From assembly GCA_019114065.1 (NCBI GenBank), contig DXGF01000008.1:1-34508 (forward strand): a stretch of DNA of 34,508 bases, in the 5' to 3' direction. Within the stretch, counting starts at the first letter, position 1. Every line of letters begins with the position of its first letter. The position numbers and the translations under genes were made by a program. Origin of the DNA: Candidatus Dorea gallistercoris (GTDB lineage Bacteria; Bacillota; Clostridia; Lachnospirales; Lachnospiraceae). Shown piece by piece: positions 9,274 to 17,800 of the stretch. The notes below the pieces were generated by a model. That model was given only the letters and a program-made list of their open reading frames with translations, ran no database searches and was not told the origin of the DNA.

Positions 9274-11046
9274 ATGAGAAGAGTGAGAAAAGAGATCTAT
9301 CTGGGAGCCTGTCTGCTGCTCCTGCTGCTGGCAGGATGTGGAGGCTTTAGCGGAACGGACGGAGGCTATCTGATCAGCGCGGATGAGACTTATGAGACGA
9401 CAGGGGAGAAGCCGGAGGATTATGTGGTGGAAGACCGCAAGACCCTGTACGAAGGAGAGGATCAGGAGGTTGTGACGATGTACCTGACGGTGGGGCAGGG
9501 AAACCAGGAGGATGGAACGGACCATACTTGGACAGAAGTGAACAGCTATCCGCTGGAATACTATGAGACAGAGGGGATTGATCCTTACCGCTGTGAGGCG
9601 GTCCTGCAGATCGGAGATGAGGAAGGACCCATCGAGGGGGAATTCGGCTACGGAGAGCGGGCGGCCAATGCCACCGTGCAACTTCGGGGGCAGGGAGCCT
9701 CCACCCAGCAGCAGAAGAGTTACCGGATCAAGATCAAAGACGGCAAAGGCGACTGGGAGGGGCAGAAAACAATCTCTCTGAACAAGCATGTGGGAGACCC
9801 GGTGCGCTTCAAAAACAAACTGGCTTACTCTCTGATGGAGGACATTCCTCAGATGTTTGGAGCCAGGACCCGGTTCGTCCACCTGTATGTGAAGGATAAG
9901 ACCCAGGGAGAGGAAGGGCTGTTCCGGGATTATGGGATTTATACCCAGGTGGAGCAGATCAACAAGACCTATCTGCGGAACCGGGGTCTGGATGAAGAAG
10001 GGCAGCTTTATCAGGCAGGACGCTCCTTTGACTGGGGCAGGCATGAGGACGCGATCCTTCCGGCGACAGACCCGGAGTATAATCAAGCCAGATTTGAGCA
10101 ATATCTTAAGATCGATGGCTCAGAGGACCATGAGAAGCTGGTTCGGCTGCTTGCGGCTGTCAATGATACCGAGAATGATATCCGGGATGTGATCGAGCAG
10201 TATTTCGATAAAGAGAATCTGTATTATTGGATGGCGTTCCATATCCTGATGGGAAATAAGGAGGCGCTGGAAGGAAATTATTATCTGTACAACCCAAGGG
10301 GGCTGGACCGGTGGTATTTCATCTCCTGGGACAATGACAGTATTCTGGAGGAAGGATATGAAACCCTGCGGGACGCCTCTTATGACAGGTCCTGGAAGGA
10401 GGGAATCTTTCTATTTGCAGAGCCCGTTCTTTTCCGCAGGATCCTTCGAGATACCTCCTGTCGGGAAGCGCTGAGCGCGGCGGTGGAAGATCTGCGAAAG
10501 AATTATTTAACGGATGAGGCGGTACAGGAGAAAATTGAGGTATATCAGGAGACGGTCAAGGCATATTTGTATGAACTGCCGGACCAGACTTTTGCCAGAG
10601 TGACGCCGGAGGAATATGACAGTCTGACAAGTACGATGGCAGCAGAGATCCAGGCTGACTATGAGGGCTTTCAGGACAGTATGGAGGGAATCTGGCCGTT
10701 CCACATCCTGACGCCTTCCGTCACAGGTGGAGAGACGGTCCTGAACTGGGAGGATGCTTATCGATTCCAGGAAGGGAACATAAGCTATGTGGTAGAACTG
10801 GCCAGGGACCCTGAGTTTGCGGAACTGATCCTGCGGGAAGAGACGGAGGAGAATCGTTATTCGGCCGGAGTCTTAGCGCCCGGGCAGTATTTTGTGAGGG
10901 TTGTGTCCCAGGGGCCCGAGGGGATCAGCCAGGACGCGTATGAATACTATCAGACAGAAATAGGAACAGTCAGCTACAGCACGCTCTGTTTCTATATCCA
11001 GGAGGACGGCAGGGCCGTCGCCCTTGAATACAGTGAGGATGGGTAG
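9274..11046 (+). CDS. CotH-kinase-family lipoprotein with C-terminal FN3-like domain
   Basis: The 590-residue product begins with basic residues, a leucine-rich core and the lipobox LAGC (C22), so it should be a lipid-anchored extracellular protein. After an acidic tether comes a CotH-like kinase domain (about residues 70-470) with the motif W352-D353-N354-D355. A fibronectin-like domain follows (about 490-565). CotH proteins are atypical kinases; the founding member phosphorylates spore coat proteins, while envelope relatives are poorly understood. The protein parallels the C-terminal half of the preceding PelG fusion throughout: MYLTV.QGN near the start, NATVQ.RGQ, LNKH.GDP.RF, YTQVEQINKTYL and WYFISWDND. 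The two are therefore tandem paralogues. It lies three bases after the PelG fusion and two before the VTC gene. The substrate is not evident; a polymer or wall protein of this locus is a reasonable guess. Confidence 0.85.
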   Translation: MRRVRKEIYLGACLLLLLLAGCGGFSGTDGGYLISADETYETTGEKPEDYVVEDRKTLYEGEDQEVVTMYLTVGQGNQEDGTDHTWTEVNSYPLEYYETEGIDPYRCEAVLQIGDEEGPIEGEFGYGERAANATVQLRGQGASTQQQKSYRIKIKDGKGDWEGQKTISLNKHVGDPVRFKNKLAYSLMEDIPQMFGARTRFVHLYVKDKTQGEEGLFRDYGIYTQVEQINKTYLRNRGLDEEGQLYQAGRSFDWGRHEDAILPATDPEYNQARFEQYLKIDGSEDHEKLVRLLAAVNDTENDIRDVIEQYFDKENLYYWMAFHILMGNKEALEGNYYLYNPRGLDRWYFISWDNDSILEEGYETLRDASYDRSWKEGIFLFAEPVLFRRILRDTSCREALSAAVEDLRKNYLTDEAVQEKIEVYQETVKAYLYELPDQTFARVTPEEYDSLTSTMAAEIQADYEGFQDSMEGIWPFHILTPSVTGGETVLNWEDAYRFQEGNISYVVELARDPEFAELILREETEENRYSAGVLAPGQYFVRVVSQGPEGISQDAYEYYQTEIGTVSYSTLCFYIQEDGRAVALEYSEDG

Positions 11047-11048
11047 AG

Positions 11049-11804
11049 ATGGCAGGTACTCTGCGGAAACGAGAATTATATCGAAATGAGTGGAAATATT
11101 ACATATCCCTGTGGGAAGGGGAACTGCTGAGGCGCCGGCTGGAGCCGTTCATGGAGGCGGACCCTTATGCCAGAGGGGGAGAGTATACGATCCGAAGCCT
11201 GTATTTTGACGATTACTGGGATTCTTCCTATGAGGAGAAGATCATGGGAGTAGAAGACCGCAGGAAATGGAGGATCCGTATCTATGACTACAGTGAATCC
11301 AGGATCAGGCTGGAGCGGAAGAAGAAGCGGGGAAGCTATATCCATAAGGATTCCGCGCCCCTTGAGCGCTCGGAGTACGAGAAGATCCTGGAGGGAGATT
11401 ATGGATTCCTGTTAAAGAGCAGATATCCTTTGTGCCAGGAATTCTATTATGAGTGTATGGTGAACCTGCAGCGCCCCAAAGTAGTGGTGGATTATGAGCG
11501 GAGGCCTTTGATCCGTGGGGAAGGGGATGTGCGGGTGACGTTTGACCGGAATGTGCGGGCAGGTATGTTTACCTGTGATATCTTTGATCGGGATCTTCCC
11601 GTGCGGGAGGTGCTGGAGCCGGATATGATGGTGCTGGAGGTGAAGTTTACCCAGCTGCTCCCGGGGATCATCAAGGAGCTGCTCCCTCTGGATGGACAGC
11701 AGTTTTCCGCTATTTCTAAATATACCTTGTGTTATGAGAAAGCTTTTTACCGGACAGATGCCCTGGCCGGGATCTCAAAAATAAACGGGAGGAAGAATAG
11801 ATGA
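11049..11804 (+). CDS. VTC-domain (polyphosphate polymerase-like) protein
   Basis: This 251-residue protein matches the VTC domain family, a beta-tunnel fold related to the catalytic domain of yeast Vtc4, which makes polyphosphate from ATP. The sequence shows the alternating charged strands of the tunnel: RNEWKYYIS near residue 12, KWRIRIYDY near 75, IRLERKKKRG near 86 and a late LEVKFTQLLP strand near 200. No signal peptide or membrane segment is present, so it is probably cytosolic or attached to a membrane partner. Bacterial VTC proteins are often encoded beside DUF4956 and CotH proteins, exactly as here. The product overlaps the DUF4956 gene by four bases. Whether it synthesises polyphosphate or uses another nucleotide or triphosphate substrate cannot be told from the sequence. 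Confidence 0.88.
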   Translation: MAGTLRKRELYRNEWKYYISLWEGELLRRRLEPFMEADPYARGGEYTIRSLYFDDYWDSSYEEKIMGVEDRRKWRIRIYDYSESRIRLERKKKRGSYIHKDSAPLERSEYEKILEGDYGFLLKSRYPLCQEFYYECMVNLQRPKVVVDYERRPLIRGEGDVRVTFDRNVRAGMFTCDIFDRDLPVREVLEPDMMVLEVKFTQLLPGIIKELLPLDGQQFSAISKYTLCYEKAFYRTDALAGISKINGRKNR

Positions 11805-12484
11805 GCATAAGAGATTATTTCAAAAACTCTGTGTGGGAGTCATTTGTGAGCGGCCAGGGATTGACGGCTGATTTTGCGGTGACGGCGGCCACGGCGATGA
11901 TCATGGCGGTGATCCTGGGGATCTGTATCTATAAGATCTACGGATTTTACTTTGGAGGCGTGGTGTTTTCCAGTTCTTTCGCCGTGACCCTGGTAGGGAT
12001 GACGGTGCTGAGCTGTATGTTGACGCTGGCGATCAGCAGTAATATCGTGATCTCTCTTGGTATGGTGGGCGCGCTGTCGATCGTGCGGTACCGTACCGCC
12101 ATCAAGGACCCGATGGATCTTCTGTACCTGTTCTGGTCCATCTCTGTGGGGATTACGCTGGGAGCGGGGCTTTCCATCCTGGCGGTGGCGACCATGATCA
12201 TCATGACTCTGGTGGTGCATATCTTCTACAACCGGAGGAAGAAAGGGACGATCTTCATCCTGGTGGCTCATTACGACACGGCCGTGGCGGGGGATGAGAT
12301 CCTCCGTATCTTACATAAGGTCCGCCATCAGTTGAAGTCCAAGACGATCCGGGGAGAGACGACGGAGCTGACGATGGAGCTTCTGTGCCGGACGGACAAT
12401 ACGGTATTCCTGGAGCAGATCCGGGCGGTGGAAGGAGTAAAGGACGTGACCCTGATCCAGTATAACGGAGAGTACCACGGATAG
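11801..12484 (+). CDS. DUF4956 membrane protein
   Basis: The 227-residue product has about four hydrophobic segments between residues 25 and 145. The signature SLGMVGALSIVRYRTAIKDP lies between them and is the hallmark of the DUF4956 family. A soluble C-terminal domain (about 150-227) is predicted to be an alpha/beta fold resembling the small regulatory domain of MgtC-like proteins. The function of the family is not established. Its start overlaps the VTC stop (ATGA), so the two are very likely translated together and may form a complex, with the VTC protein delivering or receiving a phosphate-containing product at the membrane. The next gene starts within a few bases of its stop. Confidence 0.85.
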   Translation: MSIRDYFKNSVWESFVSGQGLTADFAVTAATAMIMAVILGICIYKIYGFYFGGVVFSSSFAVTLVGMTVLSCMLTLAISSNIVISLGMVGALSIVRYRTAIKDPMDLLYLFWSISVGITLGAGLSILAVATMIIMTLVVHIFYNRRKKGTIFILVAHYDTAVAGDEILRILHKVRHQLKSKTIRGETTELTMELLCRTDNTVFLEQIRAVEGVKDVTLIQYNGEYHG

Positions 12485-12485
12485 G

Positions 12486-13895
12486 ATGGGGGCAAGAATG
12501 AAAAAGAGGCGGTGGAAGACTGTGCACATAATCATATTAGGACTGACAGCCGTGATCGCGGCAGCATCTGTCTGCCTGTTTCTCCACCATGATCAGGCGG
12601 AACGGACGATCACCTTCCAGGAAAGCAGCGCGCCCTTGGACAATCCGCTGACAGGGTACGCGCCGCCAGCGGAGAATGTGGGAGAGTGTGAGGATTCCAG
12701 ACTGGTCTATATTGGTCTGACCTGGGCGGTGTGGGAGCCGGAGCCGGGGGAATATGACACGGAGGCCCTGGAGGAAAGGTACCACATCTCCCGGTGGAAG
12801 GAAGAGGGGAAGCATGGGATCTTACGGTTCCTGTGTGACCTTCCCGGGGAGGAAGACCATATGGATATCCCGGACTGGCTGTATGACAGGACCGGCGACG
12901 GGGTGTTCTATGATACCAGCTATGGACAGGGCTACGCGCCGGACTATAGCAATGCGTATCTCCGGGAACGGCATCGGCTGGCTCTGGAAGCCCTGGCAGA
13001 CTATTTTGGCGGCGATGCGTTTGTGGCCTATATCGAGCTTGGAAGCTTAGGGCATTGGGGCGAGTGGCACACCAACACAGACGAGGGACTTCTGCCTCTG
13101 CCTGACGCGGGGATCTGTCAGGAGTACGTGGCGGATTATCAGGAATACTTCCCGGAAGGCAGGCTTCTGATGCGCCGGAATTATACTATGGCGGCAGAAG
13201 GCGGCATGGGACTGTATAACGACATGACCGGAAGTCCGGAAGCTACCCGGGAGTGGCTGGGATGGCTCAGGGAAGGCGGCAGCTTTGAGACGGCAGGCGC
13301 GCCGCTTAAGTACCGCGGGATGGAGGACTTCTGGGAAGTCGCCCCCTGCGGCGGCGAGTTTACCAGTGCGTATCCCATGGGGGAACTTCTGGGAGAGCGG
13401 CTTTTAGAGACCCGACAGATGATCCGGGAGAGCCATATGACATTCCTTGGACCCAAATGCCCGGAGGGGAGCGAGAAGGAAGCGGAAGGAGCAGACCTGA
13501 TCCGGGAGGAACTGGGGTACCGGTATTATATTTCCCGGATGGAGATCCGGCGTTCCCACGGCCCGGGACAGATGCAGGTGGAGCTTACCTGGGAAAACAC
13601 AGGGATCGCCCCCATATATTGGGATTGGCCGGTGACCCTGTATGTCTATGACGGGGATGGAAACCTTCGACATCAGGAGGAGACCGGGCTTAGGCTGTCA
13701 AAGCTGTTGCCGGGGGAAACGGCAGAAACGTTGAGTCAGATTCCCTTTACAGAAGACTTGGAGAAAGGCTGCCAGATCGGGATCGGGATCACAGATCCAC
13801 AGAAACGAGTATCCCTGTACCTGGCTATGGAGTCCGAAAGGCGGGATCAGATACAGATCATCTATACAGAGCATGAAAGGATAGAAAAAAGATAA
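12486..13895 (+). CDS. DUF4874/DUF4832-type exported protein, possible glycan-active enzyme
   Basis: The product (469 residues from ATG 12486) has a basic start and one hydrophobic helix (about residues 13-32), so it should be exported and membrane-anchored. The rest fits the DUF4874 plus DUF4832 pair. Near residue 55 it has an NPLTGY motif, followed by a TIM-barrel-like region containing IELGSLGHWGEWH (around 185) and YNDMTGSP, then a beta-rich C-terminal domain from about 345. The acidic and tryptophan residues of the barrel look like those of a glycoside hydrolase, but no activity is known to me for this family. A second ATG at 12498 (MKKRRW) lies after a GGGGGCAAG sequence and may be the true start. 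Its place at the end of the Pel-CotH-VTC cluster suggests a role in trimming or binding the polymer. Confidence 0.75.
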   Translation: MGARMKKRRWKTVHIIILGLTAVIAAASVCLFLHHDQAERTITFQESSAPLDNPLTGYAPPAENVGECEDSRLVYIGLTWAVWEPEPGEYDTEALEERYHISRWKEEGKHGILRFLCDLPGEEDHMDIPDWLYDRTGDGVFYDTSYGQGYAPDYSNAYLRERHRLALEALADYFGGDAFVAYIELGSLGHWGEWHTNTDEGLLPLPDAGICQEYVADYQEYFPEGRLLMRRNYTMAAEGGMGLYNDMTGSPEATREWLGWLREGGSFETAGAPLKYRGMEDFWEVAPCGGEFTSAYPMGELLGERLLETRQMIRESHMTFLGPKCPEGSEKEAEGADLIREELGYRYYISRMEIRRSHGPGQMQVELTWENTGIAPIYWDWPVTLYVYDGDGNLRHQEETGLRLSKLLPGETAETLSQIPFTEDLEKGCQIGIGITDPQKRVSLYLAMESERRDQIQIIYTEHERIEKR

Positions 13896-13914
13896 ATCAG
13901 AGGAGGATAAGGAA

Positions 13915-14763
13915 ATGGCGGGAAGTGACAAAATGTTCCGTACAGCGATGTTTGGGGGGTATAACAGGGAGGACGTGGAAGAGTATGTCAGGACGGTAGA
14001 GCATGAGATCGACTCTATCAAGGTCCTGCACCAGAAGGAGAAGGCGGAGCTTCTGAGCAGACTGGAGGAAAGCGAGGCGAAAGCGGACTACAGCGAGCAG
14101 ATCCTGAACGCTGAGAAAGAGCGGGAAGGAAAAGTCAGGGAAGAGGAGAAGGCGAAAGAAGAGCCCAAAGAAGAGCCTAAGGAAGAGTCCAGGGAAGAAA
14201 CCGGGGAAGAGAAAGCCGCGGAAGAAGACGTTTCTGGAAAGCTGCGGCTGGAGATCGAGGAACTGAAAGCGGAAATAGAGAAGAAGGACCAGGAGTTGGA
14301 GAAGCTGAATGAGAAAAAAGGGGATGGACTGTTCGATTATGAAACAGTCATCCGGATCATGGAAGAGGCACGGCATAACGCGCAGCTGATCGAGAAGGAG
14401 GCGGCGCAGAAGGCTCTTTCTATGGTAGAAGAGGCGAAGACGAAGGCCAGAGAAGAAGAGGAACGCCAGAAAGGTATCATCGCGTCCAGAGTGAACGCCC
14501 AGCTGGAGGAAAAGGGGATCCAGCTCATGGCCGCCAAATATAAGATCGAACAGTACATGAAAGAAATCGAGAGCGCGCAGCAGGGGCTTTACAATCTGAA
14601 TGCCCGGATGGAAAAGATGGTCAAAGACATGCCGGCGCGTCTGGATGATTACTGGGAGGGAGAGCATTACCGGGAACTGGAAAATAAAAATGGAGAAAAA
14701 ATTCTGGAAAACGAGAAAGAACCGTCAGATATCTCTGGAATTATACATGCTGACGGGTTATAA
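13915..14763 (+). CDS. DivIVA-domain coiled-coil protein
   Basis: The 282-residue product starts with FRTAMFGGYNREDVEEYV, the conserved N-terminal motif of DivIVA/GpsB proteins that bind curved or septal membrane. The rest is almost entirely predicted coiled coil. It includes a very acidic low-complexity stretch with KEEP/KEES repeats (about residues 80-100) and a second coiled coil (about 115-240). An AGGAGG-like ribosome binding site (GAGGAGG) precedes the ATG. DivIVA-type proteins localise partners to poles or division sites. As the last gene of the run, 19 bases after the DUF4832 gene, it may place the exopolysaccharide machine in the cell; that is inference. It lacks transmembrane segments. 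Confidence 0.78.
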   Translation: MAGSDKMFRTAMFGGYNREDVEEYVRTVEHEIDSIKVLHQKEKAELLSRLEESEAKADYSEQILNAEKEREGKVREEEKAKEEPKEEPKEESREETGEEKAAEEDVSGKLRLEIEELKAEIEKKDQELEKLNEKKGDGLFDYETVIRIMEEARHNAQLIEKEAAQKALSMVEEAKTKAREEEERQKGIIASRVNAQLEEKGIQLMAAKYKIEQYMKEIESAQQGLYNLNARMEKMVKDMPARLDDYWEGEHYRELENKNGEKILENEKEPSDISGIIHADGL

Positions 14764-14764
14764 T
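14736..14764 (+). promoter_or_regulatory. Weak candidate sigma-A promoter for the GGDEF/EAL gene
   Basis: A perfect TATAAT lies at 14759-14764 with TGGAAT 17 bases upstream (14736-14741). The -35 is poor, and the element overlaps the end of the DivIVA gene. It would give a leader of about 90 bases before the next gene. It is plausible because the gap there is the first real break in the run. Confidence 0.3.
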
Positions 14765-14863
14765 TTCTAGTGTAAATGAGATTTTTTGGAATTTTTCAAA
14801 ATCTGTAAACAGGGATGAGAACGCAGGAAAGGGTCTGCATGGCAGCAGGAGGATCATACGATA

Positions 14864-17800
14864 ATGAAGGAAAGAATGTCGCCGGAATCTGGGAAAGGGA
14901 GAGTAATGGGCCGCAGTGCTGAGCCAAAATACAGACACAAGCAGCCGGAGCTCCTGAGTGGAGAGACAGCACAGGAGCACATCACATGGTATCTGGAACA
15001 GATGTCAGAGGAGGAAGTCTGCGCGGCATTCATGATCGAACTTGACAATATCGCGGAGGCAGGGAAAATTCTCGGGCAGAAGAGTCTGGAACACATTGTC
15101 CACTGTGCGGGCCAGACTCTGTTGTCTGTCTTTAAGGCGGCGGATCTGGTCGGCCAGATCGGTGAGGATGAGTTTCTCGCTTTTATGTGCGGGAGGTTCA
15201 GTGAGGAAGAGATCCTTGAGAAGGCAGCGCTTTTGTGCGACCAGCTTCAGTATGAGGCGGGATCAGATCCTCCGGTCAGTGTATCTGCCTGCGTGGGTAT
15301 TTATATTGCTACCGGAACAGGGGTCACCTTTGAGACTGTATTCGGTCAGGCTGCCGCTGCCCTGTATGATGCCAGGAACAATGGGAGGGGCAGTTTCTGT
15401 GTGTGGACGGACGAGGCGGAGAAAAGCCGGAGGGAGAGGGCCTCGAAGCCAGAGGGAGGGATTCCCCTGAATACACTCCTGGAATATCTGGATGAAGGAG
15501 TGTGCCTTCTGGAGATCGGGGCGGAGATCAGGGTGATCTATGCCAGCCATGGATTTTATGAGATGCTGGGGAAGAAGCCGGAGGATATCCGTCTGCCCTG
15601 TGACATCAGAGATATCGGGATCCACCCGGATTATGAGACGGATTATGAGAAGGCGCTCCGGGACGGCATACAGGGAGGCGGAATCTCAGATCATATCCAC
15701 AGGATCCGAGGCAACGGGGCAGAATGGGTGTGGCGGCATGTCCGGGTGGCTAAGGTGGCCTATCCCGGCCGGGCATATCCTGTGATGCTGGAATTATCAA
15801 CAGACATTTCTGAACTGATCCAAAAGGAGCGGGAATTAAAAGAAAGCAAAGAACGTCTTCGTGTGGCCTTTCGACAGATGCCTCACATACTGTGGGAAGT
15901 CGATGTGGAGAAGAGGACATTTAATATCTATGATGTGGACGAACAGTGTTGTCAGCCGGACACGATCGTCCGGGATTTTCCGGGAGCTTTTCTCCAGAAT
16001 GGCTTTGTCCATCCGGATTCCGTGGAGGATTTCCGGGATTTCGCAGAGAATCTCCTGAATGGAAAGAGCGGGGGGACCAGCAATTTTATTATGCGCGATC
16101 GAGTCAGTAACTGTTATGGATGGGTCTCCCTTTCTTACCGTATGGTCTATGACAGAGATGGGGCCCCTGTCAAGGCAGTGGGAGTTCAGGCCAAACTTCC
16201 CAGCGTATCAGGGATTGGGTCTGATTCTTATCAGAGACGGATCCTGCCGGAAGTGGTGCGGCACAGTCTCCTGGCCAGGATAAAAGTGAACCTGACCGCG
16301 GACTCCATGGAAGAGCTCTGGGCGGATGGAATGGACCAGACTGCCTGGACCTGGGGAAAGACCTATTCTGAGATCATCGGAATGGAGCGGGTGAAGTTGT
16401 TTGGCCGGTCGGATGGAAAGGCGTTTGAGAGACGGTTTCGCAGAGAGACGCTCCTGAAAGCATTCGAAGAAGGGGAACGCTGGTCCACGAGGGAATACCG
16501 GCGGGTGGATGAAGGAGGCAATATCCGCTGGATGTCGGACACGGTGAACCTGGTGAGAGATACAAAAACTCAGGATATATATGTGTTCGGGTGCTTTTTT
16601 GACACAGAGAAAAGGCATGAGTGGGAGAATCAGGCAGGCGGAGAGATCGTCCGGGACTCTGTGACGGGAATCTATACGGCTGAGACAGTCAAAAAGATCG
16701 TGGAGTCCATATCCCCTTGCGGCACGGGTGGAAACTGCGCTCTGGCAATGATCCGCGTCGTGGGAAGCTTTCTGCCCTGTGATGAAAAGAAAGAAAAATG
16801 CCAAAAGGTCAGACGTTTTATCGCGACTGCGCTGTCTATGGCTCTGGGAGTGGATTGCATCGTAGGGCAATACCGTCCAGATACGCTGCTGGCATTCTTT
16901 CCGTCTGTTGGCTCTAAGCTCGATGGGAAACGCAGGGTCGAGGACGCGTTTGCCTATATCAGGACGGCAATGGCGGACATCCCGGAGATATCCGCTGCCC
17001 GGTTTGTGGCTGGCATGGTGATCGAGCGGGTAGAGAAAGTGGATTATGAACTTCTTCTCCTGAGGGCGGAATATCTGTGCGAAATGTGGAAAAACGCGGC
17101 GATGGATGCCGCTGTATTTCCCGGAGAGGAGGAAGACTGGGGATGGATCGGCCTTCACAGAGACAGTGATGAGGCTGTCTTGGCTCAGCCAGATAAAATG
17201 GACCGTCCGCTGACAAAGGAAGAGCAGAACGCCGCCTTCCGCTGCGTGACTGATATGCTGACCGCCCGCTCACTGGAAGCCTCACTCTTAAATGCGCTGC
17301 ATGGGATCGGAGACTATTATAAGGCGGCCAGAGTCTATCTTCTGGTCCTATCAGAGGACCGCAGGACAGTGACTCTGACGCAGGAGTGGACGAAGCAGGA
17401 CAGGCCGAGTATCCGGAATATGATGTCTGGTGTCAAGATCGAGGAGATCCCGCTTCTGGACAGGTGTATGAAAGAGGGCCTGCCGATCATGGCAGAGAGT
17501 TCGATGATCCTGTCTGTGGAACAGGAACATCAGGGGAAATGGCATTTCCTTGTATGCCCTTTGAAGAAGGAGGAGAGGCTTACAGGGTTCCTGTGCGTGG
17601 AAGATCCCCGGGAACATCTGGAGGAAACGGCGCTTCTGGGGACTCTGCTCCCCTATATACAGGGAGAAGAAAGCAGATTCCGTACAATGGAAGAACAGGC
17701 CCATATAACAGGGCGGGATGCACTCACAAAGCTGCCGAATCTGAACGCGTATCTGGATGTGATCTATTCCATGGATTCAGATTCCTACAGCTCTATGGGA

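Noticed and set aside
13897-14667. Minus-strand frame of 256 codons opposite the DivIVA-domain gene
   Set aside because: Leu/Phe-rich translation is the mirror of GAA/GAG-rich coiled-coil codons; not a real membrane protein.
14772-14812. Possible terminator after the DivIVA gene (AGATTTT with AAAATCT)
   Set aside because: Only seven A/T-rich pairs, a 12-base loop and no T-run after it; too weak to call a terminator.
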